From contig NZ_CCDG010000011.1 of assembly GCF_000723885.1 (NCBI RefSeq), forward strand, positions 1 through 64,000: a DNA stretch of 64,000 bases. Direction: 5' to 3'. The notes beneath the pieces were generated by a model. It saw only the letters and a program-made list of their open reading frames with translations. It was not told where the DNA came from and ran no database searches. Shown here piece after piece: positions 34,827 through 42,813 of this stretch; position 1 is the stretch's first letter, and every line of letters starts with the position of its first letter. The translations under genes were made by a program, and so were the position numbers. Origin of the DNA: Paenibacillus camerounensis (GTDB lineage: Bacteria; Bacillota; Bacilli; Paenibacillales; Paenibacillaceae).

Positions 34827-35577
34827 GATCCGCGGGTTAACGAAGTCTTTTCATCAGCATAAGGTTCTGGATCATATCGATCTTAGCATTCAAAAAGGGG
34901 ATGTAGTCGCTATAATCGGCTCTTCCGGTGCTGGAAAATCTACGCTGCTGCGGTCCGTCAATCTGCTGGAGGTGCCGGATGAGGGAACGATCAGAGTGGA
35001 TAAGCTGCAGGTCGATTTCGCCAAAAAAAGCAAGCCGGATATTCTGGCGCTGCGGAAAAGTACGGCGATGGTCTTCCAGCAATTCAATCTGTTCCGGCAG
35101 AAGACGGCACTGGAGAATGTGATGGAGGGGCTGCTTGTTGTCCGCAAAATTCCGAAGGAGGAAGCGCGGAGGACGGCTGAACTGCACCTGGCGAGCGTTG
35201 GCCTGGCGGACCGGATGCATCATTATCCCAAACAGCTGTCCGGCGGGCAGCAGCAGCGTGTCGGTATTGCAAGGGCGCTCGCTATGCAGCCGAAGATTCT
35301 GCTGTTCGATGAACCGACCTCGGCGCTGGATCCCGAGCTTGTCGGTGAGGTGCTGGATACGATCCGGAAGGCGGCGGAGGAAGGCAATACAATGCTGCTG
35401 GTCTCCCACGAAATGAGCTTTGTCCGCAAGGTAGCTACCCGGGTACTGTTTCTGGATCAAGGGGTGATAGTGGAGGACGGAACGCCGGAGGAAGTATTTT
35501 CGCATCCGAAATCAGAGCGGACCCGGCAGTTTCTGGCTAACTATTACCGTGATCAGGAACCGGAATTCACCATTTGA
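34819..35577 (+). CDS. Polar amino acid/cystine-type ABC transporter ATPase
   Basis: 252 residues starting at TTG, overlapping the permease gene. All nucleotide-binding motifs are present: Walker A GSSGAGKST, Q-loop VFQQFNLF, signature LSGGQQQRVGIARAL, Walker B ILLFDEPTSALD and the switch histidine in LLVSHEMSF. It energises the importer. Last intact gene of the operon. Confidence 0.95.
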   Translation: MIEIRGLTKSFHQHKVLDHIDLSIQKGDVVAIIGSSGAGKSTLLRSVNLLEVPDEGTIRVDKLQVDFAKKSKPDILALRKSTAMVFQQFNLFRQKTALENVMEGLLVVRKIPKEEARRTAELHLASVGLADRMHHYPKQLSGGQQQRVGIARALAMQPKILLFDEPTSALDPELVGEVLDTIRKAAEEGNTMLLVSHEMSFVRKVATRVLFLDQGVIVEDGTPEEVFSHPKSERTRQFLANYYRDQEPEFTI

Positions 35578-35593
35578 TAAAGAGGGACTGCAA

Positions 35594-35696
35594 TGACGTA
35601 CACCTACCGGAGCTGGGGTTCCGAAGGATGAAGACGGGGCTTGCGCTGTACCATCCTGACCGGATCTCCAAGCTGGCCGGAATGGGGTTTATCTGA
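35594..35696 (+). pseudogene. Small decayed coding remnant, possibly alpha/beta hydrolase
   Basis: Two short frames, MTYTYRSWGSEG from 35594 and MKTGLALYHPDRISKLAGMG from 35628, sit 16 bases after the ATPase gene. LALYHPDRISKLAGMGF resembles the helix-strand after the nucleophile elbow of alpha/beta hydrolases. It may be what remains of a further operon gene. The assignment rests on one short segment. Confidence 0.25.
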
Positions 35697-35712
35697 CCTT
35701 TCAGCTACAAGT

Positions 35713-35765
35713 AAAAACCACAAGACAGCCCGGCGGTTGTAACCGGCCGCTGTCTTGTGGTTTTT
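35713..35765 (+). terminator. Terminator after the GST/ABC operon
   Basis: AAAAACCACAAGACAGC (35713-35729) pairs perfectly with GCTGTCTTGTGGTTTTT (35749-35765). The A and T runs make it functional in both directions. Confidence 0.88.
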
Positions 35766-35805
35766 AACATACCTCTGTGTTTAAGGTTTAGGAAAGATCG
35801 GTTAT

Positions 35806-35933
35806 TTATCCGCCAGGAAGGCCATCAAGCTGCTTCTGCTTCTCAGCCAGAATATCCTCCAGCTCGTTTTTCTTCTCCTTATCATACCATTCCAGTGCTT
35901 TTGCCGGATTAGTCAGGCTAATGAGTCGTGTTA
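35806..35933 (-). pseudogene. Orphan C-terminal coding fragment
   Basis: Minus-strand frame reading RLISLTNPAKALEWYDKEKK followed by NELEDILAEKQKQLDGLPGG and a stop. It has the look of a charged helical protein tail but no start codon in the right place. It overlaps the 3' end of the P-loop gene in another frame, so it could be a frameshifted extension of that gene or the stub of a lost gene. Confidence 0.35.
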
Positions 35934-36772
35934 AAGCATACGTTCAGAATCTCCGAAATCCTCTGTTTATGACCTTCATTGTCAAAAGCCGAATTATCCG
36001 CCTTATGCTTGGCGATGGTCAGGCTGCTGTAAATTTCAGCTTCCAGCTGTTGGCGTGCTTTCAGTACCTGGAGCGTTCCTTCTATACCCGAATACTGGTG
36101 CTGCGCACCGTAACCCTGGTTTGTATAATACTCAAAGAATCCCTGTGACCATTCAATCGGGCGTTCCCGGACAGCCTTGTTAAAGGAGCGGTCAATATCA
36201 TTCTGTGTAACGTAGATCAGCAGCGGGTGAAGCGGCTCTATAATGGCAGCGATCTCAGTTACGTAGCTGGTGACAGTCTGCCTGTCAGCACCATATTTAA
36301 TCATTCCCACCGTTACGGGATTCTGGATGAAGCAGCAGTCAAAAATATAGGTGTCCTGTCCATCCGCAGCTTCTGCAGCGAATTTCCTCCACTTGTCTGT
36401 AATGAGCTTTCTATTGTCATCGAGCGGAATCTCATAAATATCTTTTTGGACAACAGCCTTCAGCAGCTCATCCGGGAACTCTGTCCCAGCCTTTTGTTGG
36501 AGCTTGCGGTATTCCAGAAAGCAGCGCCCATCCCGGCGGATGATATGATCATTCAAGAAATCTTTATACTTATAAAAGCTGCTCTGCAGCTCTGCAAATT
36601 CATGCTCCTCAAAACAGGAAACCCCGTCATAATCAGCAGGGTGATCCAGATTTCCTTCGAGAAATAGCCGGGCACTGATCTTCTTTTCTGTCAGCAGCTC
36701 CTGAACCAGTGCAGCGGTTGTTGTTTTGCCTGAGCCGGGCAGGCCTTCAATTAGAATTAATTTGGATGTCAT
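35918..36772 (-). CDS. P-loop NTP-binding protein (kinase-like), function unknown
   Basis: 284 residues behind GGAGGA. A Walker A motif (LIEGLPGSGKTTTAALV) begins the protein and a Walker-B-like strand (TYIFDCCFIQNPV) lies near residues 140-152; the layout resembles nucleoside or thymidylate kinase-fold ATPases. No specific substrate motif was recognised. It is monocistronic, with a perfect palindrome in its upstream region. Confidence 0.75.
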   Translation of the reverse strand: MTSKLILIEGLPGSGKTTTAALVQELLTEKKISARLFLEGNLDHPADYDGVSCFEEHEFAELQSSFYKYKDFLNDHIIRRDGRCFLEYRKLQQKAGTEFPDELLKAVVQKDIYEIPLDDNRKLITDKWRKFAAEAADGQDTYIFDCCFIQNPVTVGMIKYGADRQTVTSYVTEIAAIIEPLHPLLIYVTQNDIDRSFNKAVRERPIEWSQGFFEYYTNQGYGAQHQYSGIEGTLQVLKARQQLEAEIYSSLTIAKHKADNSAFDNEGHKQRISEILNVCFNTTH

Positions 36773-36828
36773 ACTCAGATTCCTCCATTCGGATTAAGTG
36801 TAGGATTAGATGCGGGCAAGCCGAATAG

Positions 36829-36846
36829 AACAGTATAAATACTGTT
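36829..36846. promoter_or_regulatory. Palindrome upstream of the P-loop gene
   Basis: AACAGTAT-AA-ATACTGTT: perfect 8-bp arms around 2 bases, 56 bases upstream of the P-loop gene start. On the minus strand it contains TATACT, which could be a -10 box, so a bound repressor would block the promoter. The regulator is unknown. Confidence 0.45.
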
Positions 36847-37058
36847 TTCGGGCAGGCATAGGCAATGTTAATCGTTACAGAGTAATCCACATGATCAGTC
36901 GGAGGCTCCTTTGCATACAGCTCTGCGTTTCAGCTTATCATCTGGCAGAGCCGGAGACAACCGCCAATTCAATAGTGCTGCTGCTCCTGCCGGATACCGT
37001 TTGAAAAAAGCCGTGCCGGGTATTAAGGGTGTATCAGGAAAGAAGGAGGTGTGAAGCC

Positions 37059-37229
37059 ATGAATAAGGATCTGCCGCCCGAGCTTCCCCCGCAGATTGTT
37101 CCCGAGGTTGACCCGGAGCGGATACCGGAGCCGAAGCCGGCCGATATTCCGCCAGAGGTGGTTCCCCGTGAACATCCGGAAATCCCGCCAGCTGTCCCGC
37201 CGGAGGTTCCGCCAACGCAGCCGCTGTAA
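37059..37229 (+). CDS. Proline/glutamate-rich micropeptide (56 residues)
   Basis: A 57-codon frame behind AAGGAGGTG, seven bases before the ATG. The product is about one third proline, with repeats of PPE, PEVPP and EIPP, and is acidic overall with no cysteine or hydrophobic helix. Such a sequence would be disordered or polyproline-helical, and translation of its PP pairs would depend on EF-P. The strong ribosome site supports a real gene; no family or function is recognised. The adjacent gaps (36847-37058 and 37230-37490) show no other gene. Confidence 0.6.
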   Translation: MNKDLPPELPPQIVPEVDPERIPEPKPADIPPEVVPREHPEIPPAVPPEVPPTQPL

Positions 37230-37490
37230 CTGTGTTTTGAGCTGTGCGTGACTGGCTGTCCCAAGGCTGCTAAGGAACCGGAGGCAGCCCCTTATAATAA
37301 CTCCTGTTCAGTTCTGGTCTAACGACAAGGACTGGAGAGGGGTTATTTGTCTGGAGAATTCTGCTAAAACCCAATACAACCACTTAATCTGGCTGCAGCA
37401 ATGCCGATAAAAAATATACAGCCTGTTTACATTCTGTTTGCATTGTTTGTTTACACTAAGCTTGACTAAAAAGACGGAGGTAGAGAGCTT

Positions 37491-39482
37491 TTGGAATTGT
37501 TTGAATACATATTGCTGATGCTGGCGGCGCTTGCCGTATCTAATCTGGTGAACCGGTTTATACCGTCGGTCTCTGTGCCGATTATCCAGATTGCGCTGGG
37601 GGTGGCGATTACGCTGCTGCCCCTGCATTTCGAATTAACGCTGAATCCGGAGCTGTTCCTGCTGCTGTTCATTGCTCCGCTGCTGTTCAATGACGGCCGG
37701 CATGCCGATAAGGAGGCGCTCTGGAGTCTGCGGAAGCCGATTCTTCTGCTGGCGCTTGGGCTTGTCTTTGTAACGGTCGGCATTGTCGGTTACTTCGTGA
37801 ACTGGCTGCTGCCGGTTATCCCGCTGGCTGCAGCCTTTGCCCTGGCGGCGGCTTTGGCGCCGACGGATGCAGTTGCGGTAGGGGCGCTGGAGCAGAAGGT
37901 CAAGATTCCCCACCGTACAATGCAGCTTCTGGAGGGGGAATCGCTGATTAATGATGCATCGGGTCTGGTCTCCTTCCAGTTTGCGGCTGCCGCGATGGTT
38001 ACGGGAATGTTCTCATTCCGGTCCGCCGGGCTAAGCTTTCTTGCCATTTCACTCGGCGGCGTGGTGCTCGGACTGCTGCTCACGCTGATCAAATACGGTG
38101 TAGTCAAATGGCTGCGCAGGCTGGGAATGGAGAATGTTACCCTCCATATGCTGATTGAGATTCTGACACCTTTTCTGATCTTTCTGGCGGCAGAGGAGCT
38201 GGGGGTCAACGGTATCCTGGCTGTAGTTGCCGCCGGGATTGCCCATTCCTTTAATTATAAAAAAATGAATCCCGAAGTCGCCAAGCTGCGTGTAGTTTCC
38301 AAAAGCACCTGGTCCGTTATCATCTTTGTGCTGAACGGCCTGGTCTTCCTGCTGCTCGGTACACAGTTGCCGGAGATTATTCAGACCATATGGAACAGCC
38401 CGGAAATCGGCAATGTGAGGGTGATTCTGTATACGCTGCTTCTTACACTAGCTGTACTCGGCCTTCGGCTGATCTGGGTGCTGCTGATGAAGGTGCCCGG
38501 AGACGGAGGAGCAGGGCACAGCCCGCGTGCAAGCAGATTCAGAACTGCACTGATTCTCGCACTCTCCGGTGTACGGGGCACCATTACACTCGCGAGTACA
38601 TTGTCACTGCCGTTTTTTCTGGATGACGGCACGGCCTTTCCGTCCAGGGATCTGATCATTTTCCTGGCATCCGGCGTTATCCTGTGGACATTGCTTGCCT
38701 CCAATTACCTGCTGCCGCTGCTTCTCGGGGCAGAGGCAGCGGCGGCGCAGGAGGAAGAGGAGACACAGGCTAAAATAGAGATTCTGCGAAGTGTGGTCGC
38801 CGGTCTGAATGATCTGTCCACGGAGCAGAACCGGCTGGCCTCCGTCCAGATTATCAATACGTATACTTCAAGAATCCGTATGCTCCGCAAGAGTGACCGA
38901 AAGGATGAAGTGCAGCGCTCCCTGGGCCTGCAGGTGATGAAATGGGAGCGGGAGAACACACTGCAGGTGCTTGAGCGCAAGGAGGTTGACCCTTATACCG
39001 GTTACAGATATTTGAACCGGATTAACCGCCTGCTGTTCATGCATACGCGCGATGCCCGCTATAAACGGGAGCTGTTCCCGGTCAAGCATTGGGATGAGGT
39101 GGTCGGTATTCTGCAGCAGGCACGGCTCAGCAGACGCGAAAGACGCGCCGAGCTCAGCCGGCTGAGAATCCGCAACATTACCTATGTGCTTGAGCAGCTG
39201 AAAGGCCCGTTGCTGGAGGACGGGCCGGATATCGAGACGGTCAGCTCGTTCATCCTCCAGTATGAACGGATGCTGCTGCGGCTGACGCGGGGCGAAGCCT
39301 ATTCCGGCAGCCGGGAAGATTATGACGAATCGATCCGGGAGCTTGCGCGGATTGGTATTCAGCTGGAGCGCGATAGCCTTCAGGCGATGTTCGAGAGCGG
39401 CAGAATATCCCGCCAGGGTATGAAGGAAATGAAGCGGGACATTCTGTTCATGGAGCATGATCTGCGCGAAGAGGCAGTATAA
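37491..39482 (+). CDS. Na+/H+ antiporter, CPA1 (NhaP) family
   Basis: 663 residues starting at TTG, 10 bases after ACGGAGG. The first 415 residues hold about 12 membrane helices with the CPA1 motifs ALAPTDAVAVGAL and EGESLINDASGLVSF, including the ion-binding Asn-Asp. The last 240 residues are a charged cytoplasmic domain. It exchanges cytoplasmic Na+ or K+ for protons and supports pH and salt homeostasis. Single-gene unit. Confidence 0.92.
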   Translation: MELFEYILLMLAALAVSNLVNRFIPSVSVPIIQIALGVAITLLPLHFELTLNPELFLLLFIAPLLFNDGRHADKEALWSLRKPILLLALGLVFVTVGIVGYFVNWLLPVIPLAAAFALAAALAPTDAVAVGALEQKVKIPHRTMQLLEGESLINDASGLVSFQFAAAAMVTGMFSFRSAGLSFLAISLGGVVLGLLLTLIKYGVVKWLRRLGMENVTLHMLIEILTPFLIFLAAEELGVNGILAVVAAGIAHSFNYKKMNPEVAKLRVVSKSTWSVIIFVLNGLVFLLLGTQLPEIIQTIWNSPEIGNVRVILYTLLLTLAVLGLRLIWVLLMKVPGDGGAGHSPRASRFRTALILALSGVRGTITLASTLSLPFFLDDGTAFPSRDLIIFLASGVILWTLLASNYLLPLLLGAEAAAAQEEEETQAKIEILRSVVAGLNDLSTEQNRLASVQIINTYTSRIRMLRKSDRKDEVQRSLGLQVMKWERENTLQVLERKEVDPYTGYRYLNRINRLLFMHTRDARYKRELFPVKHWDEVVGILQQARLSRRERRAELSRLRIRNITYVLEQLKGPLLEDGPDIETVSSFILQYERMLLRLTRGEAYSGSREDYDESIRELARIGIQLERDSLQAMFESGRISRQGMKEMKRDILFMEHDLREEAV

Positions 39483-39533
39483 CGGCGGAGCCTGCCGGTT
39501 CCCGTCACAGGATGGACAGCCCGGCGGCCGTCA

Positions 39534-40859
39534 TCAGGAGGTATAGACCGGACCGCTGTCAGCTTCACCAAGCGTCCGGATCTCGATAATTTCCATAGCG
39601 GCTGCAGCTCTGATTCCATGCTGCTCATCGCGGCCGAATGCAATGAAATCACCTGCTGTTACCGCCATAAGCATTCCGCTTTGCTGGAGCAAGCCATGCC
39701 CGGAGATAATTCTCCAGTGCTTACCGGAATGTTGACCGGCAGCTTCAGCCAGCCCGTGATCCGGCAGGATACACAGCTTAACTGTCAGTATCCGGTCCGC
39801 ACCGCTGGATGCCTCATCAAGTACGGTGTAGCTGCCCCAGCCGGTCTCCCCGTATCTGGGTGCTGCTGAATGCTCCTGCAAAACCGTTTTAATTGCATTA
39901 GCCTCATGGATGCCGGCAATCAGAATGCCTTCCGGACTTGCAGCGGCGATAATGCCGGGTACGCCAATCACATGCAGCGGAATGTCTAATGCATTGACGA
40001 TTACAGAATTCTGCGATTCTCCCCATATGCCGCCATGTCCGGTAACCATCCGTTCCAGCTCCGACGTCAGGGCAGCCCAGCTTCCGAGATCGCTCCATGC
40101 TCCCTCATGCCGCAGGACTACAGCCCGGCTGCTGCGTTCGGCAATCTCCTTGTCGAAGCTGCGTACCGGCAGGCCGGAATACAGGCCGGCAAAAGCATCG
40201 TGCTCAGCCGGCAGGCCCATCTGCGCCAGCTTGGACAGCATGAAGCTTACCCGGAAAGCAAATACTCCGCAGTTCCAGAGAGCCTGCTTACGGATCAGCT
40301 CTTCCGCCCGGCTGCTGCCGGGCTTTTCTGCAAAAGAAAGCACCGGGTCGCAGCCTGCGGAACCGCCTGTCCCGGGGACAATATAACCGTACTGGTCAGA
40401 CGGATAGGCGGGCCTTGTCCCAAGTAAAGCAAGCTCGGCGCCGGAAGCTGTCAGCACGCCGGCAAACCGGTGGAATAACTGGAAGAAATCATCGTCCGCA
40501 AACATATCAGCCGGAGCCACGCATACCGTGTCCTCCGGCTGTGCTTTTCCTGTCGAACATAAATGGAGCACTCCGAGTGCGGCTGCCGTAAAAGTGCCTC
40601 GTTTATAGGGCTCCCCGATGACCGGATAGGTGCTGCCGGTGTAGCGCCGGACAAGAGCCTGCTGATCCTTATGGGCCACGAACAGGGCAGACCCGCCCAG
40701 TCCTGCCTCCGTGAGCTGGCGGCATACCCGGCTGAGCATAGATTCTGTGCCTCCGTCCGGTGCAGGGAGCAGATTAAGAAACATTTTGGACCGGATCTCC
40801 CCGGAGAGCGGCCACAGCCGCTGCCCGGAGCCGCCGCAGAGCAGAATGGTATGTTGCAT
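39534..40859 (-). CDS. Mannose-1-phosphate guanylyltransferase family protein
   Basis: 441 residues behind TAAGGAGG. The nucleotidyltransferase signature GGSGQRLWPLSGEIRSKMF is at residues 9-27, and CVAPADMFADDDFF is the metal-binding region; the C-terminal part includes a cupin-like segment (HWRIISGHGLL; MLMAVTAGDFIAFG). It makes GDP-mannose from mannose-1-phosphate for surface polysaccharide; specificity for another sugar nucleotide cannot be excluded. It is downstream of a DUF6492 glycosyltransferase-like gene, with 13 bases between them. Confidence 0.85.
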   Translation of the reverse strand: MQHTILLCGGSGQRLWPLSGEIRSKMFLNLLPAPDGGTESMLSRVCRQLTEAGLGGSALFVAHKDQQALVRRYTGSTYPVIGEPYKRGTFTAAALGVLHLCSTGKAQPEDTVCVAPADMFADDDFFQLFHRFAGVLTASGAELALLGTRPAYPSDQYGYIVPGTGGSAGCDPVLSFAEKPGSSRAEELIRKQALWNCGVFAFRVSFMLSKLAQMGLPAEHDAFAGLYSGLPVRSFDKEIAERSSRAVVLRHEGAWSDLGSWAALTSELERMVTGHGGIWGESQNSVIVNALDIPLHVIGVPGIIAAASPEGILIAGIHEANAIKTVLQEHSAAPRYGETGWGSYTVLDEASSGADRILTVKLCILPDHGLAEAAGQHSGKHWRIISGHGLLQQSGMLMAVTAGDFIAFGRDEQHGIRAAAAMEIIEIRTLGEADSGPVYTS

Positions 40860-40872
40860 ACGTTAGACCTCC

Positions 40873-41688
40873 TTAGTGCCGGCCGGGCATGGAATAGCCC
40901 TTACGCTGATGGAAAGACAGAGAACGGTAGGTGCGGGCCAGCTTGCGGATCTGTTTCTCATTCAGGCTGGCTGCCGGACTGTGCAGGGATTTATTGTTGG
41001 CGCTTCTCAGCAGCACCGAAGCGCGGCTGTGGCTGTATACATAGTTGGCATACGTCTCATACTCGGAGAAGCCAAATTGCTTTTTCTTATTGATGCTGCG
41101 AATGATGGCTGCATGCCAGGGCAGGCCGTGCCGTGCTTCAATGCCATGTTTTAAAGCGGCCAGCTTCTGTTTTTCAAACAGCATGTAATGGGTCACAAAA
41201 GACCTGGGGGAAGGGGCGGTGCTCCCGAGCAGCTTCCGGTACGTACGGAAATATTCCGGCTGGCTCCAGTCCCGGCAATAAAAGACGGTTCGGCCTCCTG
41301 TGCGGAAGCGGTGGGGGCGGATCAGCACGGTATCGGCGTCAATGACCAGAAAAAAGGCCTCGCGGCAGATGCGGTCTCCATTCATTTTCAGCAGCTGCTG
41401 GTACAGCCAGCCGGACCGGTTCCAGCGTGGGGAGGAGTATGGGATGTCTCGTTTGGTGAACGGCAGCACAGTGGTTTCATCGACAAAAATACAATTTTTG
41501 CGTGCACACAATGCTTTGATTCTGCTGCCGGCCGGTGAGACGATGTAGATATGACTGATCGGATGGCGGACATAGCGGCGCAGGCTGTCAATTACAAAAG
41601 GGAGGGTCGCCAGATCCTTTTCAATAGCCGGGATCAGGACGTCGATAGGGGGCCCGCTTACCGCGCTGCCTGCTGAAGGTGCTGACAT
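40873..41688 (-). CDS. DUF6492-family glycosyltransferase-like protein
   Basis: About 271 residues. PIDVLIPAIEKDLATLPFVIDSL near the start and FLVIDADTVLIRP (a DxD-like metal site) in the middle are features of GT-A fold glycosyltransferases, and the overall pattern fits the DUF6492 family. Start ATG 41686-41688 has GGAG 9 bases upstream; an ATG three codons earlier overlaps the ribosome site. It probably forms a small surface-polysaccharide operon with the guanylyltransferase. Confidence 0.7.
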   Translation of the reverse strand: MSAPSAGSAVSGPPIDVLIPAIEKDLATLPFVIDSLRRYVRHPISHIYIVSPAGSRIKALCARKNCIFVDETTVLPFTKRDIPYSSPRWNRSGWLYQQLLKMNGDRICREAFFLVIDADTVLIRPHRFRTGGRTVFYCRDWSQPEYFRTYRKLLGSTAPSPRSFVTHYMLFEKQKLAALKHGIEARHGLPWHAAIIRSINKKKQFGFSEYETYANYVYSHSRASVLLRSANNKSLHSPAASLNEKQIRKLARTYRSLSFHQRKGYSMPGRH

Positions 41689-41897
41689 GGGATTCATCTC
41701 CGTGTGTGAATTGACACGTTAGCGTCTGCACTAAGGTATGCCTTGCAAGCTGACGGTGACAGGGCAAAAGCGACTATAAAGATAATGCGCCGCCACTGGA
41801 CAGATGGTTCATTCAACCGGAGCAGCCGCAGCATAAAATGCACTGTCGTGTATATCAGGGGAGGCGGACTGTCTTACCCGGACAGGAGAGTGCAGAT

Positions 41898-42659
41898 GTG
41901 AAGGTGAAGAAGGCAGATCCTCTGCAGAGTAAATGGTATAAGACCAGGCTGCTGCAGCAGAGCGGTTTCATTAAGCGCTATATTCCGGACACCCGGAGAT
42001 TCAGCAGAAGCAACCTGGAGCAGATGATTTACAGCTATGGAATGATCTATGTCAAGCCGGAGCGGGGAACGTACGGGAACGGCGTAATCCGGGCTGAACG
42101 GGGAGAACGCGGGGGCTTTACTTACCAGTATGAGGAGACGGTCCGCCAGTTTGATACGTTCGAAGCCTTCCATAAAAGTCTGGCGAAGAAAGCAGGCCGC
42201 AGAAGATATCTGATTCAAAAGGGGATTCATCTGCTGAAGCATAACAGCCGCCGCTTTGACATCCGGGTGATGGTGCAGGTAAGTCCGAAGGGAGCCTGGG
42301 AGGCTACCGGCATTATCGGCCGGCTGGGCCATCCGCGCAAAATTGTTACGAACTACCACAGCGGCGGCAAGCCGATGGCTGTCGAAGCACTGCTCCAGAG
42401 CCATTTGTCCACACACCGGCTGGCCCAGCTGACAGAGGAGTTGAACACGCTTGGTGTGCGCATGGCAGCCCATATGCAGAAGACCTACCCGAAAATTCAT
42501 CAGATTGGTGTGGATGTAGGGCTGGACCGGTCGCTGTTCCCGTGGATTATTGAAGTGAACATGATGCCCGACCCGTACATTTTCAATCAGCTTAAAGACA
42601 AATCCATGTATAAAAAAGTGATGCGGTACCGGCGGGCACAGCTGATGAAGTCACAGTAA
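41898..42659 (+). CDS. YheC/YheD-family ATP-grasp protein (spore coat-associated type)
   Basis: About 253 residues from GTG 41898, with AGGAG 9 bases upstream; an ATG at 41838 has no such site. IYVKPERGTYGNGVIRAE is the ATP-grasp lysine strand and glycine loop, RRFDIRVMVQ and PWIIEVNMMPDP are the later ATP/Mg sites. The family is linked to the spore coat or cortex in Bacillus and is widely duplicated in Paenibacillus. The ligase substrate is unknown. Divergent from the DUF6492 gene. Confidence 0.83.
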   Translation: MKVKKADPLQSKWYKTRLLQQSGFIKRYIPDTRRFSRSNLEQMIYSYGMIYVKPERGTYGNGVIRAERGERGGFTYQYEETVRQFDTFEAFHKSLAKKAGRRRYLIQKGIHLLKHNSRRFDIRVMVQVSPKGAWEATGIIGRLGHPRKIVTNYHSGGKPMAVEALLQSHLSTHRLAQLTEELNTLGVRMAAHMQKTYPKIHQIGVDVGLDRSLFPWIIEVNMMPDPYIFNQLKDKSMYKKVMRYRRAQLMKSQ

Positions 42660-42686
42660 ACAAGCAGGCGGTTCTATAGCATATGA

Positions 42687-42727
42687 AAAGAGAGCCCAGC
42701 GGCTGGTTTGCCGTCTGGGCTCTCTTT
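42687..42727. terminator. Bidirectional terminator
   Basis: AAAGAGAGCCCAG (42687-42699) pairs with CTGGGCTCTCTTT (42715-42727). Located between the ATP-grasp gene and the convergent efflux pump gene. Confidence 0.85.
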
Positions 42728-42813
42728 GGATGCGGTGCCGCCCCGGGAGGTACAGAGTCACGGTAAAAGTACCGTTGCTTCTGTACATTCCCCCTCGGGC
42801 AGCGCTCCGCAGC

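Noticed and set aside
36810-37004. 64-residue plus-strand frame
   Set aside because: No ribosome site, no motif, and it is matched by a longer antisense frame; treated as non-coding.
41838-41897. Longer N-terminus for the ATP-grasp protein
   Set aside because: The AGGAG site lies within this stretch and points to GTG 41898; the extra residues do not resemble the family.
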